Source: Phallusia mammillata
Taxonomy: Eukaryota; Chordata; Ascidiacea; Phlebobranchia; Ascidiidae
DNA length: 64,000 nt
NCBI GenBank assembly: GCA_003260075.1
Contig: QLIY01000115.1
Span: 89,568-153,567 of the forward strand
Direction of reading: 5' to 3'
A program made the translations under genes and the position numbers. Shown here in pieces: positions 1 through 13,112 of the stretch. Every line of letters starts with the position of its first letter. Position 1 is the first letter of the stretch. The notes below the pieces were generated by a model, which saw nothing but the letters and a program-made list of their open reading frames with translations, had not been told where the DNA came from and did not search any database.

Positions 1-227
1 TGGTCGGCAACCGCCGGTCCGCGGTCCGGTACCGGTCCGCGAGGAGTTCGTTACCGGGCCGTATAATTTTTCAGGTTAAATGCTATAAAACATTTGCCCA
101 TGTATCCCGGGGATCATAAACTAATTTAAGCGTTTTGATAAATATTTGTAGTTTTTTTGAAGACCGGTCCCCGATAAAATTTTGGTTTCAAAAACGGTCC
201 GCAGTGCAAAAAGATTGCCTACCCCTG
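1..227. mobile_element. hAT-like MITE, left end cut by the window edge
   Basis: The window opens inside a terminal-repeat motif (tggtcggcaacc) and the element ends at 227 with gattgcctacccctg, roughly its inverted complement. The interior holds diverged CCGGTCCGC motifs. No transposase frame is visible, so this is a non-autonomous element. The target duplication cannot be tested because the left flank is outside the window. It is related in style to the complete element at 17484-17958. Confidence 0.6.
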
Positions 228-1090
228 TTTTAGGCGATAGGTAGTATAGTAGGATAGCCAAGTCAAATAATTGCCCTATTTTGTTGCCTTTACGTTCCAT
301 ACCTTCTCGTAGCGCCATTCGCGGGTCGTAGCATGGGACGCGCGAAGACTTGACAGGAAATTCCTCGCAGTCTAAAAACTTTGGCCACGACAGCGTGACG
401 GAGCGCAATGCCGGAGAACAAGCATATTTGACTTCCTCGCAGAACGATCGACATGGCAAAACTCTGCATAAATAACATCATAATGGTGTAACAGTTACAT
501 TGTTATTTAACGTTTTATGTCTGTACCCTCGAGGTATTACAATACAACGGAGAACTTTATTTAATGGCTTGTTTGTTTTTGCTATTTCTTCGCATTATGT
601 GGCAATGTTGAAAATGGCGATACCCCTGCGGAACCCTTTGAGTTCACGATATTCCGTTAAAGCTGAAATTATTTTACCTTTCTTGCACTTGTGGGTTTGG
701 TTTTAAGGCACACGTTATACTGCCTAGCGGAACTGGTGGTACGAAAACGGAACATCCTAAATGACTCAGCAATGGATGACATCTAAAACAAGTTTGTATT
801 CAGATTTGATTTGCATGTGGTAATGTTTGCTGCAGTTTACCTTGTGTGAACCCCTGACGTCAGCATGGCGTAATCGATCGCCATGGTGCTTTCGGATTGG
901 GATTTGTGACCAAGAAAGTTTGGCATTGAAGTGACGTTAAAATGGGTTTGTTGGCAAACCTCAAGAGTAACAGGTTCGCAAGTTCCTTAAAAAAGCATTT
1001 TGTCAATATTTGAAGATGAATGTATGTATTAGAAAATAATTTTAAAATTTAACGTTATTTTAAATTTTGTTTCAAAACAATATATCTCAC

Positions 1091-2379
1091 CACAGTTTTG
1101 TTCGTCACTGTTGTCAAAACAATCAGTTATTCCATCACATCGTTTGGTTACCGATATACAATGGTCGTCGCAACTGATTTCCCACAACTTGCATTCTAAA
1201 TTATATCAAATATATTGAAACATTTGCAACAATATCACACAAATTTCACACAAATGCTTCTTAAATCATAAAAGATATACTTACGTTGATTGTGAACATA
1301 CTGACAGCGAGACTCGTCGCTTCCTCCAACACAATCCTCTTCCCCGTCACAAATAAACCGCGCTGGAATGCAAGTATCGTTGCCGCAGGACTCCAGTCCA
1401 CGAGATGCACAATCTGCAAAAGTTACCAAGACGTTTTTTTTCTTCAATTTGCACCTCTGATGTCTTTCTTTTTCGAAAGCATCCCGTGTTTGGAAAGGTG
1501 AAATATGTGATGGTGTTTCGAAATGGCGTTTTATTTGTAAAATGTTATACAGAAATCGAATAATGATTGCAAATTCAAAGAATAACAAAGTTCAGATTTG
1601 TTTTGCTGCCTACCACAATTCAGTTCGTCGACTCCATTGTTGCAATCCGAATCCCCATCACACCACCAATCATTTAAAATGCATTGTCCGTCACCGCAAG
1701 TGACAAGATTATCGCCACACTCTAAATCGGTGCAAAGCATTTAGCATCAAACATACAGTTAAGGATGTGTTACGTTTTTAGTTGTAGTAATAATATCAAA
1801 CACAGTAAAATGTGTAAAAATGACATGAGCATTATTGCTTACCACAATTTTTCTCGTCCGACCTGTCGACGCAATCGTGAAAGCCATCACACCTTTTCCT
1901 TTGATTAACACATTGTCCACTAGAACACTGGAACTCGTTCAAGGAACAAACTAGAAAAACGCATTTTCTTAACAACAACCCTTGCGAGAAGTTGCTTAAG
2001 TTTCGAACTTCATTTAATGAAAATGGATTACATCCCCGTTGTTTTTTAATAATCACACAAGCGATGTTCAATTTGCATTACAAAGTTTCATTTGAGCTTA
2101 ACGTATGGCGAAGTTCTTTAAGAGTCAAATCGTTGTTTAATCGCATTTATCCGCTTATGAGCTATACAGCACGAACTATACATCAGTGTAAAGCAAAGCT
2201 TGACACACTAACGGGCAAATCAACAAATGATCACAAGAAGTTACCACAGTCTATTTCATCTTCCATTGCACCACAGTCGTTAATCCCATCGCACAACCAT
2301 CTTTTGTCCAAACACCCGCCACCAGGGCAATGAAAGCTTTCACTTCCACATGGCGGAGTTGTCGTTTCATTAACAATGT
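1091..2379 (-). CDS. corin-like exons 8-12: five LDLa repeats
   Basis: Five consecutive exons (2245-2379, 1843-1950, 1614-1721, 1285-1413, 1091-1195), all phase 1 to phase 1, each encode one LDL-receptor class A module. Each has six cysteines and a calcium-site tail: [64 protein letters not shown] and [16 protein letters not shown]. Symmetric phase-1 exons are typical of shuffled extracellular modules. Five repeats after the first frizzled domain matches vertebrate corin. Confidence 0.9.
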
Positions 2380-5300
2380 CTGCGATTGAAAATAAAAAAA
2401 TTAAAAGGTGAACAGTTACAACCAATAGTGTGCCAGGCCCATCAAAGGCGTTACACCGAATCAGCCGGTCATCAGTTACACCATTGTGTTTTTTACACAC
2501 CTTGACTTTCCATAAACTTATCCACTGACGACAAATCGACGCATTTATAAGGCGATGACGTCACAGTGACATCACCATTAATGATCACGTCACATGTGTA
2601 GGAGATAAGATGAGCATTAGACCCAACGGTATCTTCCATCTGTACGAGGTTGTATCGACGTGTTCTACTCAGTTTTGCTGAAAGCTGTTTTAGGGATTTT
2701 CCAGTGACGTCATGAAGTGTGACATCACCGTGTTGCAAAGCCAGTATGAGCGAAAACGACTCATCGTCGAGACAAGATGCCATCAAACTTTTGCACCAGG
2801 CTTTGCACGGAAACTCCCGAAGCTGTTTCAATTCTGGTGAAGATATTTTATTGGTAATTTACCGAACACACGATTTGCTGCTTAGCTTTTTTTTTACAAA
2901 CGTTTAGTTTCGGGCGAATAATTTGTAGCGATTCGGTCGAAACCGATTTTTTACGAACAACTTTTGAAACAGGACAAACAGTGTCTTTTCCGCCCAATTG
3001 CGAAAAACAGAATTTTTCAAGGCGCATAAACTAATTTCTCGTCAACTAGTATAATTTTCGAGCATTATAGTTTTGCCCACCCCAAGATTAGTAATTCATT
3101 TGCAGGCTGGCAATGACGGCCGAGGCAACCCGAAAACCAACAGAACTAAGATCATACACAACTATTTTATTGTAGTAATACCACTGTTTGCCTGTCAGTA
3201 AAAGTTATGTTTTTACGTTAATATTGTTGCGTACTATCATCACGTGACACACACATGACAAATGCTTCGGTTGATTCGGGCGAATCGGTTTCGGTCCTAA
3301 CCTAATTTTGCCGATTTTGTACATCACGACTTTTTTGCATTACAACTATTTTAATCACAGTACGTCAGGCCCATTGAAGACGCTATACCGAATCAGCCGG
3401 TGATCCCAGTTATGAATTTATGTTCATCTTTACAACTATTTTAATAAATAAATACAATAAAGACGGAAATTCAAAGATAAACTTACCTTCACTTTGGCCA
3501 AAGTTACATTTCGGATGCCTTAGTGCGCATATAAACCGAAGGGCCGACTCTTCGTTACAAGATGACGACTGATTGCGTAAAGCCTGAGTTACCAATGACA
3601 TCATTGCTGATCGAATCAAGCCCCCGTCTGTATCGCTGCGAAACGTCATGTGGTATGGTAGAACAGCATCACACACTTGATCGGGTATCGGCAAACACGA
3701 TAAAGAGTCCTCCTGGTTTGTATGACTTGATTTATTGTTTATGACCTCGTCCTCATCGTCGCTGACAAGTATTTGATTTCCACTTCCGTATTCATTGTAA
3801 AAACTGCAAGAAAATTGGCCTATTTTGTAGTTACGGTTAATATAGATCAATATTGACTTCTTTAAAAAAAGACAAGCTTAGAGTGAACTTTTTTCATGGA
3901 GAACTTTTTATATGTAGGTCATGACAGTCGAACATAAACCCTAACCTTTCACGATCTTGATCCCAATATTGTCCCTCGGTTCCAGAATCGAAACCCCCAT
4001 CTGACGTCGACATTGAACTGCTTCTTGTTTTTTCATTAAAAATTAGTTCCTTTTTAGCAGTGGACGGTTTAACTCCTCCCCGAAGTCTAGCGTTTTGAAG
4101 ATCCATTCCTCCTCTAGGAGTAAGCACCCGCTTTGGATTTTCGAACACTGATCGCGTTTCATCTTGAACCCTGTTTCGCCTGTTTTTTCGACCCTTTCCA
4201 CGACGACCTTTTCCGCCACCTTTTTTCTTCCCCTTTACTTCCGATTGTGACGTAACACTTGTAGATTTTCTCCGAGTCATGGTCGACTGGGTTGAAGTCT
4301 TCCTTGGCTTGTTTCGATTTTTTGCCTTTGACCGCGTAGTTTCTGGGTCATTACTCGTAGTTGTTGCGTTATTGGTTACGTCACTATGTACATCTGACGT
4401 CACTAAATTGTTCGTATGATTGCCGGCGATGCGGGGCGTCACTGTGATGTCGAACTGTGACGTACCAATGTTCATTGTCTGTTCATCGTCGGCGCTGCGA
4501 CCGTCTTCCGTTCTGTCCCTGTCATAAAAATGTCCCTTGTCTCATTACTTGCAACGCTCTGACAATTGGTGACCTATTTCGTTTTATTGAAGCAGTAAAC
4601 GCGTAACATGCAACACAGAGTTCATAATAAGGGCGTATAACTAGCCGTTAAGGTTCAATATAAGGACAAATGTTTGGCAACACAGTTTTGCATTTTGTTC
4701 GACAACTGATCGCGTATATTTTATTAATTACCTTCCCATTTCTTTTACCAAAAGGCCAGTTGTCTTGGCGAGGTCAGGCCTGGCTGTATGGTCTTCGTTG
4801 TACGCCGTCTGTGAAGTTCCAATGACACCTACAAAAAGATGATGAAATTAATGAAAAAAGTATTAACTTAAGGAGTTGTTGTTTGGAGTCGCGAAAAGAT
4901 TAAAATATTTACACGTGATCACAAAATTGATTTCGCAACGCTATCCATTTGGCGATAACCCCTAGTTTTCAACGAAACCCTGTATGGTATCACAATCCTA
5001 AGTTCAAAGGCCAAGGTTCACTGACCACCGTTACAGAGGTCAATTGATTTTTGCGCCTCATTACCGGTGCCCAGAGAAAGCTCGACGGGAATATTTTGAT
5101 TTAAAACCGCTGATTGACAAGAGTCTAAGGATTTTCGAGTAAAGCAAATATCTTCCAAAGCAGCGCTTGTTTTATATGCTCTTATGTTATGTTTTGTCCA
5201 AGTCTATCAAAAGCGAAGGATATCCAAATTTATATTTCATGGCTCTACTGTAAGCCGTGTATGACGTCACCACTGTTTGGCATCCCCAAAAGCGGCGGAT

Positions 5301-8300
5301 GCAGAATTTACAAATTTCATGCCGATAGGGAAGTTAAAACGCATGTTTAGAGGAAATCGATCGCCGGTCGAAACTCTGTTGCTACAAAACCTGACAGCAG
5401 CTTCGCCATGCGTTGGGTTTGTTTTCGTGTGCAATTACAAAAAGCTAAAAGTCCATTACGCACCCAATCGATCTGCTGTGCAAAAGATGGGGCCGAGTTT
5501 GCGAGCCGACCCTGCTTAAGAATTCACAGCTACTGTCGCGTAAATCGAATTAAGAATCGTTCGCGTATCGCACGAGGCCCTCTTTGGAATCAATGAAGGA
5601 TTTGTGACGTTGGTATGTTGTACATTCTCTAACTTTGTTTGGAAATTTGATTTTTGCCACTAGATCTGTAAAGCCCAATACCCGGGTCAAACGCTAAATC
5701 AATATTTTTTTCTAAAAATCAAAACAAACAACAGCTGCATTTTGCGTAATGACTGTTATTATCAGACGCAAATAACGTCAAGACAGAGTTTCCAGATACG
5801 CGACTTGTGAAAATCGATTGCAAAGTTTTCGGTACACAAATACTTAATTTTGTGGTGAAAGAAGCAGTTTTTCCATAACTGTTCTTTAATGTGCATTCAG
5901 TGTACTTCGTTTATTTCAAACTTTTTTCCATTATTTTCTTACATTTTCAATAGCCATTGGTATGAAACCAAACATGGCAGTGATACTGTACAACCAACTT
6001 TACACGAATCATTCGATGCGAAAACACTTGTTAGAACATTGATATGCAAAGTCTAAAGATAATTGAGCCAGATTAAGACATAACTCAAAAGACATGTAAC
6101 TTTTTGTTTATAACCATCTTGAATCGTGCACCATACATTGTCCAAGTTCAATAAGTGACTTTCTCAAAATTTGTCGATCGGGCAAACAACCTTTCACCTC
6201 AGATTGAAGCTAACTGCGCCGTCATTATACATAATTTATTAGTGACCCACCGCAACTTTCCGAAAATCTTCCGAAATATTTGTTTCGTCAAACAGAATGA
6301 AGCCTGGCAATTACTTTTTACTTCAAACGCAAAACAACAACAAAGCAAAAGGGATAAAAGTCAACAACATTTAAGTTTTCTTATGACAAAATAATGCTGG
6401 GTAAAAAGTTTTTGGGTCTGTATAATATATTTGGGGAAAAACCTACTTAAACCCGCTTCGTTGTAGTTTGTTATGATAGCACGAACGCCCTATGAAAAGG
6501 TTGCAAGATGCAAACGAACTTTACCGTCCATACTTAGTCCAAGTTTTCGCAGCAATCTGTCACAATTAATTTTCTTCGCTTGTTTTCATAAACGCATGTC
6601 ACCCGTTTTTCACCCCCAAGATTTGAATGCTAGTGATCGATTTAAGTCATGGTAACGGCCACAGACCCGAAACGTAAACATGATAATCATGTCACATGCC
6701 ATCGTTTGATGATCAAAGTATCGGGTAGCCACTGACCAGACAGTATTTTTGTAATCTGTTTCCATTAACCTGTCATTTAATTAAAATATCGATTGTTTTT
6801 TTCTGGTTCAAAGCAAAGGCGGCCCAAGAAGCATAAATATATCATCAAGTTATAAAAAAAGGGGTTGTTTGCGATTTTCCCTCTTAACTCGATTTGCTGT
6901 ACAACGAAGTGGTTTGTTTTTATACAAAATCAAGAACTTTAAAAAGTAAAAATGTCGATTTTTTAGATTCAGTAACATTCGCTCTGTAAGTAAAAATTAA
7001 ATTGTTGTAATTTGCGTTATTGCATCTACCTTAAACATTTTAAGTTTAAAGTATGAAAAAAGCACTTGAATAATGTCACTCATATAGGTTATGTTTTTTG
7101 CAAATTATGGGATGGATCTCCAGAAAAAAAAACACAATTTAAAATTTTTACCATATTCAGCCTTACCTAAAGCAAAGAGCACCAACATAGTGCTGGATAC
7201 AAGGGCAACCACACTGGGGACAACAAGAAGAAATATTTTGCATCTTCTCCCAATCCGATTACGGGACTTTCTCGGGGGAGGTGGTTTTCCTTAGAAAAAA
7301 ATACGACTTGGTAAATTTCTCTAAAAATTGTGAGTCGAAAAATGCATTGGTAAAACAACGTCCCGAATAAGTAAATCGATTTAAAAGTTTCGGACATAAA
7401 CAAAAAAAAAACGTTTGCAGCTTCATTGTTGACAAGAGTGTTATGAGTATTTTTTGGGCAACTTCGTGGCAGAGAACAAAACAGTCACAATTTCTCCTTT
7501 AACATTGATCATAAACCACATCATTCGTTCTGGCAATTGAAATAGTGGTTGATCCCAAAATTGGCTACAAGAAACCTACTGCAGGTGGCCTAATCCCCCG
7601 GGGCCACTACAAATGTTGATTTTGGGGTAAAACTCGTTACACAACCTTATCGCGGGATCTCGAACGTTCAATTGCCCCACAGTTTGGCTAGGTAAAAATT
7701 TCAAGCGGAAAAATTTCCCATTTTATATTCACAATGATTAACGAGTTCGATCCATCAATAATGTACCTTAGTAGGCTACTCTGCCGTATATTGATCTCAG
7801 GGTTTCGCGTTTCGGTCGTATGTAAAGCTTTGCGCTATTTTGCTGCTGCATTTTAAACATCAATTCACCGCAATAATCTCGTATAAAACGTATCTGCTTT
7901 GTTCCTAAAATTATCGGCGACTAAAATCTTGTTTAAGATGATCGACTAAAACATTTTTGTCGAACTGCTCCTACTTGTGAGTTCAGAAAATGGACAGTTT
8001 CTGCTTGTTGAAAACAGTTAAATATTAAAACAATCATCGTTTTTGTTTGAAATAACAACGAGACATATTTCTTTAAATTGAGGATATATATATATGTGTG
8101 TGTGTATACTTGAGGAACAAAGGTACCACCCTGTTACGTGTGGCAGAAGGTATTTAAAGTTTTTATCCGTAACAACTCCATATTTGCACGGTCGTGTGAA
8201 CCGCAAATAAACGAAATTGGTTTCGCTAATAAAACTAAATATCGCAGCGCCACCTTTATCGTGTTTAAGAAACAAACAAACAGAGGAACGTCTAGTTTAG

Positions 8301-10959
8301 TTTTGTACTGCATTATCGTAGGATAGTTTTATGTATTGCCGCTGCCTTTTTAAAACAAAGTTGACACACAGCAGACTTTCATTTGCTTGCCCAAGAGGCA
8401 GTTACGTGCTGGGGAAACGGCGCGTTTAATTACTCCCGCCGAACGGCCTTTACTATTTGACTTGCTTCTTATACAAGTAAGCAAGCGTAACTAATCTTCA
8501 TTTACCGCCTCATAGAACTTGCGGTAAACTGTAACTGGCCAAAGGGGCTGTAAATGCAATTTTCAGCCGCAAAATCTTTCCAGGGCGGACATGACGAATT
8601 GTTGATCTAACGAAACATTAACCCGCTTGCAGAGTAAACGTTTTAGTCTATAGCAGTTCATGGCAAATAGAAGTATTTCGATTTCGCAACTTATAAGTAA
8701 TGGATATTTAGGATCTTGGCTCATTACCAAATTGTAAAACTGAGCAGGGTAGTTTTAATCTGTGGGCTAAGATTGTAAAAGTAATAATGTGATCCCTGGT
8801 GCAATTTGACGGTTTGTCTAATTGTGCTGCGTGAATTTCTGAGTAAAATTTGTTTGAGTTAAGATAAACAAATTAAAATTCGTTTGCCAACAAAATGTTG
8901 AGATCGCCTATAAATACATTTATTCTTTGCAGCGTTAAGCAGGTCCTAAAACAAGCTTGTTTCCAATGTGGTATTAAATATTTTTACTTCAACCTTTTAA
9001 CCAAACAACATACATCCCGTTTCTAATGAGGAATATAACGACCCACATAAACAGTGACATACTTTATGAGTATTTGTCGAGACGTCTGAACAATAGCGTC
9101 ACCTTTCAATGTATGTTACTTTCCTCATTAGATTTATGAACAGATGCGTGGATATTATTCCAAACCCGGTTCAGTTTTCTCGAAAATGTTTGGCAAAACA
9201 TCGACAGCGTCTTTTCCCCCCCCCCTATTCCAAACCCGGTTCAGTTTTCTCGAAAATGTTTGGCAAAACATCGGCAGCGTCTTTTTCCACCAATACGCTC
9301 CACCAATAATTCGCATTACCTGTTGGGGTGTTTATAGATGACCGGAGGGTTAGTGAAGTCATACTTGCTGTACTTCCCGCGTCGTCAGTTTGCAAGTCGA
9401 ACATTTCGTCGGGCGTCATCACTCCTACGTCACGCCTGTGAACACCGTTATCTTGTGGAATAGGAGGTAGAGGTCGACGTTTGCGTTGATAATGGTTTGT
9501 CACGTGAGCGTGTCCACCCGTCATGCTTCGCTGCAATATAAAATTGTTTACTTTTGGTTGGTTTGAAGTTTGTTTTCAAAGCACCCTAATAAAGCGGCAT
9601 TATTTTACGAGTTTCTATGACGAAAGTTTATGTCACAAAAAAGAAGTGTATACAAATTACAAACCATATGGTTTAATATTTGAACTCACATACTAGACAA
9701 ATAAAAGGATCGAAAACAGTGCCAAAAATGAATTTCACATTATTATTTCAAGTTTTGTTAAATGTTAAATCGTATTTAGTCCAAACAAAAATAACAGTTT
9801 ACAAAAGAATTGCGTTTACCTTTTACTTATCAACGCCGCTTCGTCGATAACCGTTCCGTACAATTAGGATCAGCAAAAATCGATTTTATTTTATTAGCCC
9901 AGATTACGAGATACTAAGTCATCCTTCCATTATACTACCATCAGTAAACGTTTCCTTGGCACTCAGTAAACAAACTAATGTCGAAACTCAAACGTGTTCA
10001 TGTTTTGCTTTCAGGATCTATTGTGGGGACACGTCAAATTATCAATTTTACGCAGGGCGTACCCTGAAACATTTAGAATTATATTTATAAATCACATTAT
10101 AATAGTTCCGAAGTTACACCTATTTACTTAATTTGATGAAGTGCTTGGCAAATACAATACACAAGACTGAGAAAAAAGCCATGTCCCAAACATATTGCTA
10201 CATGTTATTTTCTTTGTTTCCAACTTTTGCCAAGTATTTTTCAAAGATTCAACTGACCTTGAAATCGGGTTCACCAAATAACGTTGGTTCAAATCGTAAG
10301 TTTTTGGAGTGTTGAACTGATAGCCGGTGGTCTTCATAAAAAGTTGCAGCTTGCCCTGGCCGGAACAACGACGTAGGTCTCTTCTGCACTGTCGGAGCAA
10401 GGGAATACTCAAAACTGCTTTTTGTCCTTGAACTTCTTGGCGGGGGTGTCTTGCTTGTTTGAATCTTCTGTCGTAAGTGATGTGAATTTGTTTCCTGTGA
10501 GTTTCTAGTCAACCAAACCTTATCATTGGGACTATATTGCCCCGTAACCAATGTAGAACTACTGATGGGCTCTCGCTGTTGTTTGTTGCTTGCTTCTCTC
10601 TCGCCGGGCGATAATTTCCCTTTTTCTTCAAACGCCTCTCTCGTTCCCGACGGGTTGTCGAGATTAGGGGCGTGTGATTGATTGCGTATGGTGCCTCCTG
10701 CGCCTGATTTCAACTGGCCAAGCGTGTTGCTTGCCGTGCCACCGGGCTTACTGTCACTTTCACCTGGTTTCCAGAGGCTTGCGTCACCGTTGGCGTAACA
10801 CGCAGAAAGGTTAGGCTGACTTGAAGACAGACGAAAGAATGCGAACAAATTAACCTCAGGAGAATCTTCAGGTGGTGGCGGAGGCGGCGGTGGTAAAGGT
10901 TCCGCTGTAAAGCCACGATTTTCCGAATAGCGCTTTCTTCTCTTCTTGGACGGCAACAT
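1091..10959 (-). CDS. corin-like type II transmembrane protein, 5' part of gene (12 coding exons seen)
   Basis: Coding exons in transcript order: 10258-10959, 9320-9530, 7167-7289, 4732-4828, 3946-4518, 3487-3803, 2501-2833, 2245-2379, 1843-1950, 1614-1721, 1285-1413, 1091-1195. All junctions are GT-AG and every exon length fits its phase. The order is proline-rich and basic cytoplasmic tail, one membrane segment, a basic Ser/Thr-rich stem, one frizzled cysteine-rich domain and five LDLa repeats. This is the order of the first half of corin, the serine protease that activates natriuretic peptides in vertebrates. The second frizzled domain, further LDLa repeats, SRCR and trypsin domains would lie beyond the left edge, so protease activity is not shown here. 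The last exon ends in phase 1 with a good donor, so the gene continues. The start is the ATG at 10959; a possible splice acceptor lies just upstream, so a 5' leader exon or trans-splicing is possible. The natriuretic role is inferred only from domain order. Confidence 0.85.
2434..3413. repeat. short direct repeat on both sides of the second frizzled exon
   Basis: Positions 2434-2481 and 3366-3413 carry diverged copies of one sequence of about 48 bases. Both begin with caggcccat and share accgaatcagccggt. One lies in the intron after exon 2501-2833 and the other in the intron before it. Confidence 0.6.
2501..3803 (-). CDS. corin-like exons 6 and 7: frizzled cysteine-rich domain
   Basis: Exons 3487-3803 and 2501-2833 together encode a frizzled-type domain. 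The cysteine signposts are [19 protein letters not shown] (the YNxT-like position), [31 protein letters not shown] and YKC. The Cys spacing agrees with the ten-cysteine frizzled fold. Corin has one such domain at this position, between membrane anchor and LDLa repeats. An acidic patch (SDDEDEV) and low-complexity sequence precede it. Confidence 0.85.
3946..4828 (-). CDS. corin-like exons 4 and 5: stem region
   Basis: Exon 4 is 4732-4828 and exon 5 is 3946-4518, joined in phase 2 across an intron of about 210 bases. The stem is rich in Thr, Asn, Lys and Arg, with a very basic run ([18 protein letters not shown]) that could bind polyanions such as heparan sulphate if it is outside the cell. That binding is inference. 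Asn-X-Thr/Ser sites in the first half are possible glycosylation sites. No known domain was recognised. Confidence 0.7.
7167..7289 (-). CDS. corin-like exon 3: signal-anchor transmembrane segment
   Basis: This 123-bp exon is too short to stand out as an open frame. The acceptor is TTTCTAAG|GAAAAC and the donor TTTAG|GTAAGG (phase 1 in and out). It reads [16 protein letters not shown], then about 24 hydrophobic residues ([23 protein letters not shown]). Basic residues before the hydrophobic core and a polar stem after it fit a type II signal anchor, as in corin. Its phases match exactly the phase-1 end of the exon at 9320-9530 and the phase-1 start of the exon at 4732-4828. Confidence 0.8.
   Translation of the reverse strand, partial: ENHLPRESPVIGLGEDAKYFFLLSPVWLPLYPALCWCSLL
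9156..9285. repeat. poly-C-joined duplication (9156-9215 / 9226-9285)
   Basis: Ten C at 9216-9225 separate two 60-bp copies that differ at one base (gacagcg versus ggcagcg). This is one of the recurring 10-C junctions and is probably an assembly join of two alleles. Confidence 0.7.
9320..9530 (-). CDS. corin-like exon 2: cytoplasmic, proline motif
   Basis: The exon runs from acceptor TTGCAG|CGAAGC to donor ACAG|GTAATG (phase 0 in, phase 1 out). It includes [11 protein letters not shown], a second SH3-type proline motif next to basic residues, then an acidic and Ser/Thr-rich stretch ([11 protein letters not shown]). A poly-C-joined duplication of intron sequence begins about 35 bases beyond its donor. 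Confidence 0.75.
10258..10959 (-). CDS. corin-like exon 1: cytoplasmic tail with polyproline run
   Basis: This exon has 234 codons from ATG 10959 to a phase-0 donor (AAG|GTCAGT). It begins [17 protein letters not shown] and soon has a run of eight prolines, a possible SH3, EVH1 or profilin ligand. The rest is polar, low-complexity, Ser/Pro/Lys-rich sequence without cysteine clusters, consistent with a cytosolic tail. It is much longer than the cytoplasmic tail of vertebrate corin. Confidence 0.75.
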
Positions 10960-13112
10960 GCTTGACTGTCGGAGCACTGCAAGTTCTGCACTCGAGACGA
11001 CTTCGTCTATCCCTTTCCCTCGCCGAGGTGATTGAACCGATCATTAGACGTCACGTTGCATTGACAAAAAGTTTGTCATGTCACAATGGCGGCGCCTGCT
11101 GGTGCATGAAACAGCAGGATCGATTAGCGTTTTGTAAGCTTGGCGACAGTCGCGGTCATAAACTAATTCAAGGTGTCGCTTAGAAGAAAGAACTGTCTAA
11201 CGAATGATCAATTGATCACACCGAGTTACAAAAATGACATATCTACCACCGTTTATTTACAAGTCATGTTTTGGGTTTGGTATATTTAACAGTGCAAATT
11301 TTGCTTGGAAATGTTTTGGCAAAATACCTCTGTAATTTATAGTTTAAACACGCATAAAGTCAAAACAAAAACTTTTGAAAAGCAACAGTCTTAATGTTTA
11401 TTTTGTTTAAATTCCAAACTAAAGAGTTTCTATTGCGCGGGCCTAACAAATACTAGGAAGCATGGCATAACGGTTTATTGGATTGCAAATAACAAAGTGT
11501 ATGTTCTTTCCATGTCGTTTCGAAAAAACAACATTCCAGAGTAAATATTATTTTATGTCATTTAACATTAACGGACTGACAACACACACTGTGCATTGCA
11601 ATTAGCTAAAGCTAAATTTCATAGAGAAGGGTGCCATAACATTAGAATACGGTTTTTAACATGTGACGATATTTTAAAAACATAACAAAGTATAAATTGC
11701 TAAGATACTCGGCAATCTCACAAGGTTGTTTCATTCAGTTTACTTGAATCAAAATCATTCTATTGTTTTAATATTGTAAAAGCGCAATTAAAAGTTGAAT
11801 TAAACCATTTTATGCATTTTGGCTTGTTCTTATTGTGTCATTCAAAACAATATAGTTGAAATGAGAAATCGGTTTGACGACAGATTGATACAAATAACCG
11901 CGCTTCTTTTATTTAAATCAGAGCAGATTCTGTTTTTTAATTAACATTGATGCCGGTATTTTCCACCTTCTTAATAATTTATTCGATATTACGTCACAGC
12001 CACACACGGAACGCTTACATCATTGCTTCTAAACATTGCATTTTGTGTCATTGCAAATCCTATGAATCGATTTTACAGCAACACCTATACGCGGTTAAAA
12101 AGCAACAGTAAATTCGACAGCCGTATTTTGCGCCGCTCATACCTAAAATCACTAAGGCTTATCTGTTTCCCGGTTTGCTTGCATATTCCTCTGCAAACGT
12201 TCGAGATTTTGCAAATATTCAGCACATACCAACTTGCTTTATGGCTACTTAATTCTTGTGTTCTAGAAAGCTCATTTTAAAACATGTTGCACACCACGTA
12301 TCCTGTTCTGTCCTCAGCAGTTGTGTCTACCTTCCAAAACACGTGCCTAGCTCATGTATTGCCAACCAGCCACACCAGGAGACAAATTGAAAGCCAATTT
12401 GTAGGTCGCATATCTCACGGGAACGCATCGTAATTATTTGATTTTGTTCCCTTGCACTTGCGCTTACTGCATGGGGTCAACGCGGCCTTGTTTTGCGCTT
12501 GTTTAACGGCGAAGACGCGACCGCATCGATCCGACTCAGCCCCATGTGTGTCGTTGCGGATTGCCAAGGCTTTGTACTTTGTGGTAGGTTGATTTTACCA
12601 GCCCTTGTACGTACAATGTCAGGTATTTTATTCAATATGTAGGATGAAGTATCTTTATTAAACACAATTGTTTACAATAATATGTTTTTGAAACATTATT
12701 TTTTGCCTTTTATAAGTTGCCTATGGCTTAGCCTACAGTCTACTTTTGACCAGATACCTGAGTTATGGCCTAATATTGACAACCTGGTATTCGCAACAGT
12801 AAGGAAAACTATCGGTTTCCTTTCGAGAAAAAATATAACTCAAAAGTAAAAACCTAACCGACTTGTTGGTTTAACTGCCTGAAATGTTTATTTGGCTGCT
12901 CGGCGTTTTTTTTAAGCCAGTGTGATACATTACCTTGAATGTTCTGCGAAAATGCTAACCAACTGATTACTTCATTTGAAAAGATATACAGCTAGGCACC
13001 AATGCCTTTTCTATCGGAGGCAAATAAAACAAACAGAAATACTCACTAGACTGTTGTGGATAATATTTCTATGTGCTGCGTCACTAGCAGTGCTAGTGGA
13101 CAAACTCTCTTC
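10960..13112. other. intergenic, between corin-like and RPL21 starts
   Basis: The 5' ends of two divergent genes face each other across about 2.2 kb. The sequence is AT-rich, and I see no coding exon, RNA gene or repeat that I can support. Confidence 0.5.

Noticed and set aside
8086..8107. Short TA/TG tract as a regulatory or Z-DNA element
   Set aside because: It is an ordinary microsatellite in an intron.
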